Origin: QGNO01 sp964493125
GTDB lineage: Bacteria > Chloroflexota > Dehalococcoidia > Lucifugimonadales > QGNO01
Reading direction: 5' to 3'
Assembly: GCA_964493125.1 (NCBI GenBank)
Contig: CAZBMS010000078.1
Coordinates: 1 to 5,937, forward strand
Length of the DNA: 5,937 nucleotides
Shown here in pieces: positions 1 through 5,361 of the stretch. Numbering within the stretch: position 1 is the stretch's first letter; the number at the start of each line of letters is the position of its first letter. Position numbers and translations under genes: made by a program. The notes under the pieces were generated by a model, which was not told the DNA's origin, did not search any database, and worked only from the letters and a program-made list of their open reading frames with translations.

Positions 1-89
1 TGACACCAGAAGACACGAGCGGATAGTTTAGGTATAAATCAAAGCAGTGGGAAACACGAGGATACGCACAGAGCCTAGACCGCGTCTTA
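1..89 (+). repeat. Integrative-element end arm, copy 1
   Basis: This stretch lies directly upstream of the first tRNA-Val fragment and matches the stretch upstream of the second fragment (1175-1264). From 31 to 89 the two align without gaps at offset 1175, with roughly two thirds of positions shared, including GGTATAAATC (31-40), TGGG and AACACG, and GCGT just before the core. Further out each arm has two GACACSAG motifs 10 bp apart, here at 2-9 (GACACCAG) and 12-19 (GACACGAG). I infer the inner end of an element that integrated at the tRNA gene, with possible integrase arm-type sites. The arm may continue to the left of the window. Confidence 0.6.
10..38 (+). promoter_or_regulatory. Possible sigma70-type promoter in arm copy 1
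   Basis: AAGACA (10-15) and TATAAA (33-38) are separated by 17 bp and point toward the HNH gene. The -35 box is weak, 4 of 6 matches to TTGACA. The support is that the same pair, with a better -35, sits at the same place in arm copy 2. A transcript starting here would cross the tRNA fragment and reach the gene at 158. The sequence could equally be an integrase-binding arm. Confidence 0.3.
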
Positions 90-141
90 TTTACACGCAG
101 GAGGTCAATGGTTCGAGCCCATTATCGCCCACCACCCTTTT
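90..141 (+). repeat. tRNA-Val(UAC) 3' half, attachment-site repeat copy 1
   Basis: This is the 3' half of a valine tRNA. It holds loop positions 32-38 (TTTACAC, anticodon TAC at 92-94), the 3' anticodon strand GCAGG (97-101), variable loop AGGTC, T stem AATGG/CCATT around loop TTCGAGC (107-123), acceptor strand ATCGCCC (124-130), discriminator A131 and an encoded CCA (132-134), then CCC and a T run. The 5' side lacks the partner CCTGC and any D-arm or acceptor strand, so it is not a working tRNA. It is identical over 52 bp to 1265-1316, and the identity starts at the anticodon loop, where many tyrosine recombinases cross over. I read it as an att site left by integration at tRNA-Val. Confidence 0.88.
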
Positions 142-146
142 GGAGG
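142..146 (+). promoter_or_regulatory. Ribosome binding site that sets the HNH gene start
   Basis: GGAGG lies 11 nt before ATG 158. It supports that start over an in-frame ATG at 47, which would translate the tRNA fragment. Confidence 0.65.
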
Positions 147-157
147 ACCTATTTAGC

Positions 158-1096
158 ATGAGTGAGTGGCTTTTATATAAAACAGACAACCCTGTTTTTG
201 AGTCTGGCTCCAAGTATGACGATGATCTTGAGACCCGATACCAATGGGACAATATTGTTCCCGATTCTGCAAGTATCGAAGCAGGAGACTCAATCGCTGT
301 TTGGGACGGGAATCAATTGCTCGGGGTGTCGTGTATAAGTCAGATCACAACTGGCCCAGGGAAGAAGAAACGGAACAGGTGTCCAAATCCACTCTGTAAC
401 TCAACCAAGGTTAGGATCAGGAAAACAATGTCCCCTAGTTACACATGCGCGCGATGTAGTAATGAATTTGACGATCCGGCCTCCGAAATTATTGATGTAA
501 CGGAATATACAGCCCATTATGGACCGGCATGGAAAAATCTTGACGGCTTAGTTGACAGGGACATTCTTAAATCAATGTGGGTTGGTTCGCCGCAAAACCA
601 ACACGCTCTTCGACGATTTAGGCCAGGCGCGTTCGAGAAATTGCTGAAGGACCATTTGCTGGAAAGTCATTTCAACCTCATAGGTCAGGCGCAGAAAGCG
701 ATTAAAGGTGGATTCGAATATAAAGTCGCAAAACAGAGGATCGGGCAAGGTGTTTTTCGCCGCGAGCTACTCAGGAAGTATGGAGAAAACTGTGCTATTT
801 CGGGTCCGACACCTCCCAAAGCAATCCATGCTTGCCATTTGTACAGCTATGCAGCTGTGGGGGGAGACCACGAAGAGGAAGGCGGGCTATTAATCCGAGC
901 GGATCTGCATGCACTGTTCGATGCAGGTTTACTAAACATTGATCCGAAATCAGAGAAAGTTGTTTTAGATACTTCCTTAAAGCAGTTTCCTAGATATTGG
1001 TCCTTCAATGATCATCCACTGACAATCTCCTTAACGCCAAAGCAGAAAGGATGGCTGAAACTCCGATTGGAGAATCAATCACCTTCCACAAAGTAG
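158..1096 (+). CDS. HNH endonuclease with reader-like N-terminus and zinc ribbon
   Basis: This gene encodes 312 aa from ATG 158. The frame is open back to 47, but residues upstream of 158 would be translated tRNA sequence. The C-terminal half matches the HNH_2 type: a GQGVFRRELL lead-in (about 197-205), C212 in NCAISG, A-C-H at 225-227, and LLIRADLHALFD (244-255) with H251. The usual middle Asn position reads Gly (EGG, 241-243), which I recall as normal in one HNH_2 subfamily. Residues 1-62 (KTDNP, RYQWDN, GDSIAVW, LLGVSCI) resemble an EVE/PUA-like or other modified-base reader fold. A CX4C...CXXC zinc ribbon (C75, C80, C97, C100) follows, then a VTEYTAHYGPAW strand. By analogy with reader-nuclease fusions it may be a modification-dependent restriction enzyme acting against phage. 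The nuclease class is well supported; the reader role is inferred. It is the only gene of its cassette. Confidence 0.8.
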   Translation: MSEWLLYKTDNPVFESGSKYDDDLETRYQWDNIVPDSASIEAGDSIAVWDGNQLLGVSCISQITTGPGKKKRNRCPNPLCNSTKVRIRKTMSPSYTCARCSNEFDDPASEIIDVTEYTAHYGPAWKNLDGLVDRDILKSMWVGSPQNQHALRRFRPGAFEKLLKDHLLESHFNLIGQAQKAIKGGFEYKVAKQRIGQGVFRRELLRKYGENCAISGPTPPKAIHACHLYSYAAVGGDHEEEGGLLIRADLHALFDAGLLNIDPKSEKVVLDTSLKQFPRYWSFNDHPLTISLTPKQKGWLKLRLENQSPSTK

Positions 1097-1117
1097 AGTT
1101 GGACCTCAACCTGGCTG

Positions 1118-1173
1118 TTTACAGTAACGCCAATTGACTGCAGTTTTTACAGTAATTTTTACAGTAACGCCAA
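1118..1173 (+). repeat. TTTACAGTAA short direct repeats near the cassette end
   Basis: TTTACAGTAA occurs three times, at 1118-1127, 1146-1155 and 1158-1167. The outer two extend to a perfect 16-bp repeat TTTACAGTAACGCCAA (1118-1133 and 1158-1173), 40 bp apart, and similarity continues into xTGACx. They lie 90-150 bp inside the att core, where tyrosine integrase arm-type or excisionase sites usually sit. They also share TTTACA with the core sequence TTTACAC. The repeats are seen directly; the binding role is inferred. The equivalent zone of copy 1 would be left of the window. Confidence 0.7.
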
Positions 1174-1174
1174 A

Positions 1175-1264
1175 TGACACGAGTGGACACCAGAGGACAG
1201 TATCAGGTATAAATCCAATCACTGGGTAACACGGGTTTACGGCTAGGGGCAACCGAGCGTACTT
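1175..1264 (+). repeat. Integrative-element end arm, copy 2
   Basis: This is the counterpart of 1-89, directly upstream of the second tRNA fragment. It has GACACGAG (1176-1183) and GACACCAG (1186-1193), again 10 bp apart and at the same distance (within 1 bp) from the core as in copy 1, but in swapped order. GGTATAAATC follows at 1206-1215, then an ungapped diverged match to the core. Conservation of spacing across diverged copies suggests protein-binding sites, most simply for the shared integrase. Confidence 0.62.
1184..1213 (+). promoter_or_regulatory. Possible sigma70-type promoter in arm copy 2
   Basis: TGGACA (1184-1189, 5 of 6 to TTGACA) and TATAAA (1208-1213, 5 of 6 to TATAAT) are 18 bp apart and read toward the selenoprotein gene. 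The same arrangement in arm copy 1 raises the chance that it is functional. Transcription would run through the tRNA fragment, and the short T run at 1313-1317 without its hairpin partner should not stop it efficiently. Confidence 0.42.
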
Positions 1265-1316
1265 TTTACACGCAGGAGGTCAATGGTTCGAGCCCATTAT
1301 CGCCCACCACCCTTTT
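1265..1316 (+). repeat. tRNA-Val(UAC) 3' half, attachment-site repeat copy 2
   Basis: This copy is identical to 90-141 across all 52 bp, with anticodon TAC at 1267-1269, T arm at 1282-1298 and CCA at 1307-1309. The preceding bases (GAGCGTACT) do not form the 5' anticodon strand, so it too is a displaced half tRNA. It marks the junction between the HNH cassette and the unit that starts with the selenoprotein gene. Confidence 0.88.
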
Positions 1317-1332
1317 TAGACAGGAGATAGAG

Positions 1333-1818
1333 ATGAGCCCGAAGCTCCAACAAGGTAACCGTTTCCCTACATTGACCTTCAATCTGATGGATGGTGGCAG
1401 TATCACTCTGCCAAAAGATATACCGACGCGGTACGCGGCAATCCTCTTCTACCGTGGACACTGGTGACCACCTTGTATCCGGCAGTTAGCCGAATGGGAG
1501 AAGAGAAAAGCCGAACTCGAAAACCTGAGTTGCACAATCTACGCAGTTAGTGCTGACACTTTGAATCAAGCCAAAATCGCAAGAGATAAATCTATGGCGA
1601 CATTTCCCATAGCACACGGCTGTACCAAGGCCGACGCCGATACCATCGGTGCATGGTGGGGTGATCATCCACCTGATGGTGAACACATCCAACCCACAGA
1701 GTTCCTAATCAGCCGTGGTGGTGTGGTTTTGGGATCAATGTACGCATCTGGACCAGTCGGCAGAATGAGCGCAGACGAAGCCATATTCGTGATCGCAAGT
1801 CGGGAAAAACGTCGTTAA
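1333..1818 (+). CDS. Peroxiredoxin-like selenoprotein (UxxC), UGA read through at codon 45
   Basis: The full frame is ATG 1333 to TAA 1816-1818, 161 residues, with TGA (1465-1467) at codon 45. The start has AGGAG at 1322-1326. The protein is an AhpC/TSA or redoxin-type thioredoxin fold: SITLP, then ILFYRGHW (37-44), U45-P-P-C48, IRQLAEWE, a YAVSADT strand, FPIAHG, QPTEFLISRGG and YASGPVGRM. Family members have RGxWCPxC, so UGA replaces exactly the first, redox-active Cys and the second Cys remains. The frame is intact on both sides and a bSECIS-like hairpin follows. The likely role is selenol-based peroxide or disulfide reduction in the cytoplasm; there is no signal peptide. Decoding needs SelA, SelB, SelC and SelD, which are not in this window. 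A Cys-to-stop mutation in a pseudogene is the alternative, less likely given position and hairpin. Simple gene callers would report only a fragment such as 1561-1818. Confidence 0.85.
1465..1496 (+). promoter_or_regulatory. Candidate bacterial SECIS element after the Sec UGA
   Basis: After the UGA (1465-1467) the RNA can fold as CGGC (1480-1483) paired with GCCG (1489-1492) around loop AGUUA (1484-1488). A C1479/A1493 mismatch separates this from a weaker stem UAU (1476-1478) with AUG (1494-1496). The loop begins 16 nt after the UGA and has G at its second position followed by U. Both fit the published bSECIS pattern of a G in the first two loop bases and a distance of about 16-37 nt. SelB would bind here. 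The fold was made by eye. Confidence 0.7.
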
Positions 1819-1833
1819 TCCAGGAGCACTACG

Positions 1834-2034
1834 ATGGCGATAGCTTCCGTATTCAAAACAATCTTTTTACGGATTCTACCTTTCCAATGGAGATTGACTA
1901 TTATGGGTCCTACCGACGAGGAATTTGCTATGTTGAAGAAGTGGAGAGCGGAAAGAAGTAGCTACTCGGAAGAGGAACAGAGCAGGCTAATCAAGATAGA
2001 ACGCTCGTTGCGAAGTCCAAACGAGCAGTGGTGA
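1834..2034 (+). CDS. Small hypothetical protein
   Basis: This gene encodes 66 aa and starts 15 bp after the selenoprotein stop, with AGGAG at 1822-1826 (7 nt spacing), so the two are probably translated from one mRNA. The N-terminus (about residues 1-23: FKTIFLRILPF) is hydrophobic and basic and could be an amphipathic or short membrane-associated helix. The rest is charged and probably helical (DEEFAMLKKWRAERSSYSEEEQSRLIKIERSL). An internal ATG at 1903 (M24) with a weaker GGAGA upstream could be the true start and would remove the hydrophobic part. I do not recognise a family. Its position suggests a link to the selenoprotein, but no function can be assigned. Confidence 0.6.
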   Translation: MAIASVFKTIFLRILPFQWRLTIMGPTDEEFAMLKKWRAERSSYSEEEQSRLIKIERSLRSPNEQW

Positions 2035-2076
2035 CAATATAAACCGGCATCTTAAATAATGGGAGGTCAGGTATAA

Positions 2077-2337
2077 ATGAAAAAGTCGATAATCGTCTTA
2101 ATTGTTGCAACAACTATTTGGGCTGTATTAGTGCATTTCATACCGTGGAATTGGCTAAGCACGACAGTAAATTTAAGCTTCTCAGTTTTCACAGCATTCA
2201 TAGTCGTGCAAATTAGCCGTAACTTGAAGTTATCGGGAGTTCGAGGGCTTTTTGCCTGGAGTACTGCTCTGCTTTATTGGTTCTTGTTAGTTGTTATATA
2301 TAGATCTTTGCTATTTTCGCTACTGGACAGCATTTAG
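2077..2337 (+). CDS. Small membrane protein, three predicted helices
   Basis: This gene encodes 86 aa from ATG 2077, with GGGAGG at 2061-2066 (10 nt spacing), 42 bp after the previous gene. It is strongly hydrophobic, with likely membrane spans at about residues 4-22, 28-46 and 59-83. Short basic stretches (MKK at the N-terminus, RNLKLSGVRG between spans 2 and 3) fit a cytoplasmic N-terminus and a cytoplasmic loop. There is no cysteine and no recognisable motif. It may be the last gene of the selenoprotein transcript. Function unknown. Confidence 0.65.
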   Translation: MKKSIIVLIVATTIWAVLVHFIPWNWLSTTVNLSFSVFTAFIVVQISRNLKLSGVRGLFAWSTALLYWFLLVVIYRSLLFSLLDSI

Positions 2338-2521
2338 TCTCAGAAATAAAACTGTGAGTCTGCTTTGCGTCTAATTATGACTTTATATGCATCAAATGTA
2401 ATCCCGGATGTCATTCTTAGGAAAACCGATTAGGGATCTGAGTTTATAGCTCTGGATCAACGGGCAGATATTTTGTATTATCTATCGCTGTAATATTTTT
2501 TCGAACCTAGGAAATTACCCC
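2338..2521. other. AT-rich intergenic spacer, probable transcription boundary
   Basis: These 184 bp separate the small membrane gene from the antiporter. I find no convincing intrinsic terminator; TCTCAG (2338-2343) and CTGTGAG (2352-2358) make only a weak, bulged stem without a T run. A -10-like TAATAT (2491-2496) and TATTAT (2476-2481) lie before the antiporter, but neither has a good -35 at 16-18 bp. A promoter for the downstream genes probably lies here but cannot be pinned down. Confidence 0.4.
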
Positions 2522-3736
2522 ATGATAACCACCATATTGTCGATCGGCTTACTAATGTTCTTAGGATTTATAGGAAGCCGAATCGTAAACAAAATAAAAC
2601 TGCCTGCCATAACTGGCTACTTACTAGTTGGGATATTAATTGGTCCTTCAGGGATAAACGCAGTAACCTCAGATAAAGTTACAGAACTTTCTCATATAGT
2701 AACCCCGGTTGTTCTGGGTGTAATAGCCTACATGATAGGTGGGAGTTTGCCCCTATCAAAACTTAAGGGCCTTAAGCGGAACATATTAGTTATAACAGGC
2801 TTTGAAGCTGGTTTTGCATGGCTGTTCGTGCTGACATTAGTAACACTCTTAGCTCCATTACTTTTACCCGATCTAGGACTCGATTTCAAAACTTTCTTGG
2901 CAATGGGGATAGTGATTGGTGGTATTTCTCTAGCGACCGCTCCAGCCGTAACTATGGCTATCGTTGAGGAGATGAAAATAAAAGGTCCACTCCCAACTAC
3001 TCTTTTGGGAGTTGTGGCACTGGATGATGCACTAGCAATAATAGCATTCGCAATCTCGATAGGCGTCGGGGCAAACATTCTTGGAAGTGGTACATCTGCT
3101 GCGCTGATTAATCTTCTGTTGCAAGATATGGCACTTATAGGACTCTCTATATTGTTAGGAGTCATACTGGCGCCTATATTGCTCCTAGTCACACGATTTA
3201 CTCGTAACCGACAGGAATCTTTGGTGGCTATTCTTGCAATCGTAATAATAGGTTCTGAAATGGCAGACATACTAAACCTATTTCCATTATTAACGAACAT
3301 CGTTTTAGGATTTACCGTCACCAATATACAAAAAGAGTCTGAAGATAATTTTGAGGTACTTCGAGACATACAGGCTGTCATGTTTAGCCTATTTTTCAGT
3401 GTGGCCGGAGCTCATCTCAATCTAGCGATCATTCAATCAGCCGGAATCCTAGCAGCCGTAATCGTTCTTGGGAGATGTGGCGGTAAGCTTGTAGGCGCTT
3501 GGTTCGGAGCGACAATATCTGGCGCTCCTAAGGTTGTTAAGAAATACTTGGGGCTTACCTTAATGCCAAAGGCTGGGGTTACGGTTGGCTTATCTTTATT
3601 AGTTATGGAAACACCTGAATTGGAACCTATAAGTGCACTTGTTGTGACCGGTGTACTCGCCTCAACACTTATAAATGAGCTATTCACACCTCCATTATCT
3701 AAATTTGCACTGACAAAGGCTGAAAGTGAATCTTAA
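2522..3736 (+). CDS. Cation:proton antiporter, CPA2 type, membrane domain only
   Basis: This gene encodes 404 aa from ATG 2522, with AGGAA at 2509-2513. It is an inner-membrane exchanger of the Na+/H+ exchanger (KefB/NapA-like) fold with about 12-13 hydrophobic segments. Visible landmarks are KLPAITGYLLVGILIGP (26-42), the unwound-helix motif T139-A-P-A142, and the double-Asp ion site D168-D169 in VALDDALAII, typical of electrogenic CPA2 members. GRCGGK (317-322) follows, where K322 sits about where NapA has its ion-pairing Lys; that equivalence is inferred from spacing. LTLMPKAGVTVGL (346-358) matches the usual helix near the end. There is no TrkA-N/RCK domain or long hydrophilic tail, so it is not a full Kef channel subunit. 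Likely Na+ or K+ for H+ exchange; the ion is undetermined. The next gene begins 24 bp later. Confidence 0.9.
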   Translation: MITTILSIGLLMFLGFIGSRIVNKIKLPAITGYLLVGILIGPSGINAVTSDKVTELSHIVTPVVLGVIAYMIGGSLPLSKLKGLKRNILVITGFEAGFAWLFVLTLVTLLAPLLLPDLGLDFKTFLAMGIVIGGISLATAPAVTMAIVEEMKIKGPLPTTLLGVVALDDALAIIAFAISIGVGANILGSGTSAALINLLLQDMALIGLSILLGVILAPILLLVTRFTRNRQESLVAILAIVIIGSEMADILNLFPLLTNIVLGFTVTNIQKESEDNFEVLRDIQAVMFSLFFSVAGAHLNLAIIQSAGILAAVIVLGRCGGKLVGAWFGATISGAPKVVKKYLGLTLMPKAGVTVGLSLLVMETPELEPISALVVTGVLASTLINELFTPPLSKFALTKAESES

Positions 3737-3760
3737 GCTGATAGTACTAAAGGTCAGCAA

Positions 3761-5344
3761 ATGATTCGAGGCTTGGTTTTACTTGCCGCAACTTTGTTAC
3801 TCGTTTCGTGTTCAGGTGGCTCTGAGATAGAAACTGCTCAGGTTTCCACATCAACAGCTACAGCCACACCAATGCAGGTGTCACCAACTCCTGCATCGAC
3901 TCGAGGGATTAACTACCTGCCATGTGATCCTATTGATGGTGCGGTCAAGACATTTTCAGATGGATCGCTGAATGATTCTGGGGACCCTTCTCAAAAGTAT
4001 GTTTGCGGCAATGACGATGGGACAATCAGTGATGTGTTGCAGCAGCAGATTGATAGTGGGGTACCAGTCGAAGTGGTTTTGGCCATGCAATCAGCACCGG
4101 GACAAACTTCTCAGGAAATCCCATACACTCCTATGGAAAACGAATACGGGGAATGCGGTGGTCCCAATTGCCTCAAGTGTTATGCGTGTGAAGCGTGCTC
4201 GCACAATGACAATTGCTTTTCAAAAATCTGTGAGGACGGGAAATGCAAACCCAGCAATTCTAGGAAAACATTGATGGTAGGGGATTCAATACCATACACA
4301 ATCCACGAAACCTTCGGATTTCCACAGCTTACCAAAAACGCGCATGAGAAAGCCTACAGTATGTTCGCAGACGAGTTTCACCGAGTGGAACCATTGGTCA
4401 TCTTTTACGTCAATGGGTATGACATTACCTTGGGCGATGTGGAACCAACTGAGCCTATTCCAGGGACAAACCAAAAGTCTTACGAGGAAATCGCACAACT
4501 ATGGTGTGACTATACTCTGTGTGAGGACGTATCAGCTGTTGAGCAGACATTTAGAGACGGCGGCAAGAAAGGTGGCGGATGGGGTGTGACTAGCCGAGGT
4601 GACGCTGGCCATGAGGGGGAGTCAATCATGATTTACATCGAAACCCCATTCTATTTAGAGGAACATGGAGAGGCGGGCCCCGCAGAAGGGGCAATCCACG
4701 AATACATTCATCTCCTCCATGGTGCATTTGGTGTGCCGACCTGCGATGCCTTTAATAACGTCACGTATGACCCGAAGTGTGCAGGACCTGATTGGTGGTC
4801 TGAAGGACAGGCAGACTATATCGCTGCTGTCTATACTTTCTTGCGGAAAGACAATGGCATTGTGTCTAATTTTGACACCGCAGGGATAAATCAACGATTC
4901 GATACCCAATGTACTGAGTACGTACAATCCGGGGCGTACGCCAGAGGTGCACGCATTTCTCATGTAGAAACCGAGGCCAGTCCTGGTAATTGGTTCTTCG
5001 CTACCCGAATCACATCCAGCCCGAGGGCAGCCCTGGAGGCTTGGAAGTCCGAAACCTTGCCCGAAGCTGACGACCGTGGTTATTCGACACACGTCTATCA
5101 GGGGGGCGCATGTGCTGTCCATTTTCTCTTGGATCAAAAGATTGGTGAAAACACTGTCCAATATCTCGTGGATTTCTTGCCTATGGTCGTAGAGGAAGAA
5201 AGTTGGTTTTCAGCCTTTCTCAAATGGACTGGGTACGATTCTATGGACGCCTTTTACACTGCATTTGATACGTTCCTCCAGTCCAACTATGGAGCGATCG
5301 GACCCATAGGGGCACAGGAGTTGCTGGGACGATGCGAGTCTTAA
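3761..5344 (+). CDS. Lipoprotein with Cys-rich module and gluzincin-type metallopeptidase domain
   Basis: This gene encodes 527 aa. A short basic N-terminus and hydrophobic stretch lead to lipobox LVSC with C17, so it should be lipid-anchored outside the cytoplasm. A Ser/Thr/Pro linker spans about 24-48. A compact region holds eight cysteines (C132, C137, C140, C143, C146, C152, C157, C162), resembling small disulfide-rich modules of the C-x-x-D-x-x-C-x-x-x-x-C-x-x-G-x-C kind. The catalytic motif is H313-E314-Y-I-H317, with a probable third zinc ligand E348 in WWSEGQADYIAA, 30 residues after the second His; this suits gluzincins and peptidase MA-like families. A later GGACAVHFLLDQKIGENTVQYL segment (448-469) also fits the MA-like pattern. 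Substrate unknown. The SD is weak (AAGG, 3750-3753), and the gene follows the antiporter by 24 bp. Confidence 0.82.
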   Translation: MIRGLVLLAATLLLVSCSGGSEIETAQVSTSTATATPMQVSPTPASTRGINYLPCDPIDGAVKTFSDGSLNDSGDPSQKYVCGNDDGTISDVLQQQIDSGVPVEVVLAMQSAPGQTSQEIPYTPMENEYGECGGPNCLKCYACEACSHNDNCFSKICEDGKCKPSNSRKTLMVGDSIPYTIHETFGFPQLTKNAHEKAYSMFADEFHRVEPLVIFYVNGYDITLGDVEPTEPIPGTNQKSYEEIAQLWCDYTLCEDVSAVEQTFRDGGKKGGGWGVTSRGDAGHEGESIMIYIETPFYLEEHGEAGPAEGAIHEYIHLLHGAFGVPTCDAFNNVTYDPKCAGPDWWSEGQADYIAAVYTFLRKDNGIVSNFDTAGINQRFDTQCTEYVQSGAYARGARISHVETEASPGNWFFATRITSSPRAALEAWKSETLPEADDRGYSTHVYQGGACAVHFLLDQKIGENTVQYLVDFLPMVVEEESWFSAFLKWTGYDSMDAFYTAFDTFLQSNYGAIGPIGAQELLGRCES

Positions 5345-5347
5345 CTC

Positions 5348-5353
5348 AAGGAG
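5348..5353 (+). promoter_or_regulatory. Ribosome binding site that decides a TTG start
   Basis: AAGGAG lies 8 nt before TTG 5362. The nearest in-frame ATG (5377) would be 23 nt away, so the TTG is favoured. Confidence 0.6.
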
Positions 5354-5361
5354 CAGGGGTA

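Larger units (their letters stand above)
90..1316 (+). mobile_element. Putative non-autonomous tRNA-Val-targeted cassette carrying one HNH gene
   Basis: The unit is bounded by direct 52-bp tRNA 3'-half repeats with a period of 1175 bp. It contains one gene at its start and a non-coding tail with repeated TTTACAGTAA motifs and a conserved arm at its end. No integrase, excisionase or replication gene is present, so movement would need a recombinase supplied in trans or by an adjacent element. Elements in tRNA genes regenerate the tRNA at one end and leave a displaced 3' fragment at the other. Two successive displaced fragments fit tandem accretion. The seen facts are the repeats and the layout; mobility is inference. 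A chromosomal duplication of the att region is a weaker alternative, because the arms are diverged while the cores are identical. Confidence 0.65.

Noticed and set aside
60..134. A complete tRNA gene at either fragment
   Set aside because: No D-arm, no 5' acceptor strand GGGCGAT and no CCTGC anticodon strand upstream of either copy.
47..157. N-terminal extension of the HNH gene starting at ATG 47
   Set aside because: It would translate the tRNA fragment and arm; GGAGG before ATG 158 and family-like sequence from 158 give a better start.
1098..1110. Terminator after the HNH gene (GTTG...CAAC)
   Set aside because: The stem is only 4-5 bp and has no T run directly after it.
1561..1818. Separate 85-aa gene
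   Set aside because: It is the in-frame 3' half of the selenoprotein gene and is preceded by no independent ribosome binding site or domain start.
2061..2080. Third copy of the arm, because TCAGGTATAAAT recurs at 2067-2078
   Set aside because: Only 12 bp match, with no paired GACACSAG motifs and no tRNA core after it; the bases belong to the start region of the gene at 2077.
2728..3381. Long reverse-strand open frame opposite the antiporter
   Set aside because: It is a shadow: the forward frame has clear antiporter motifs and membrane helices, the reverse has none.
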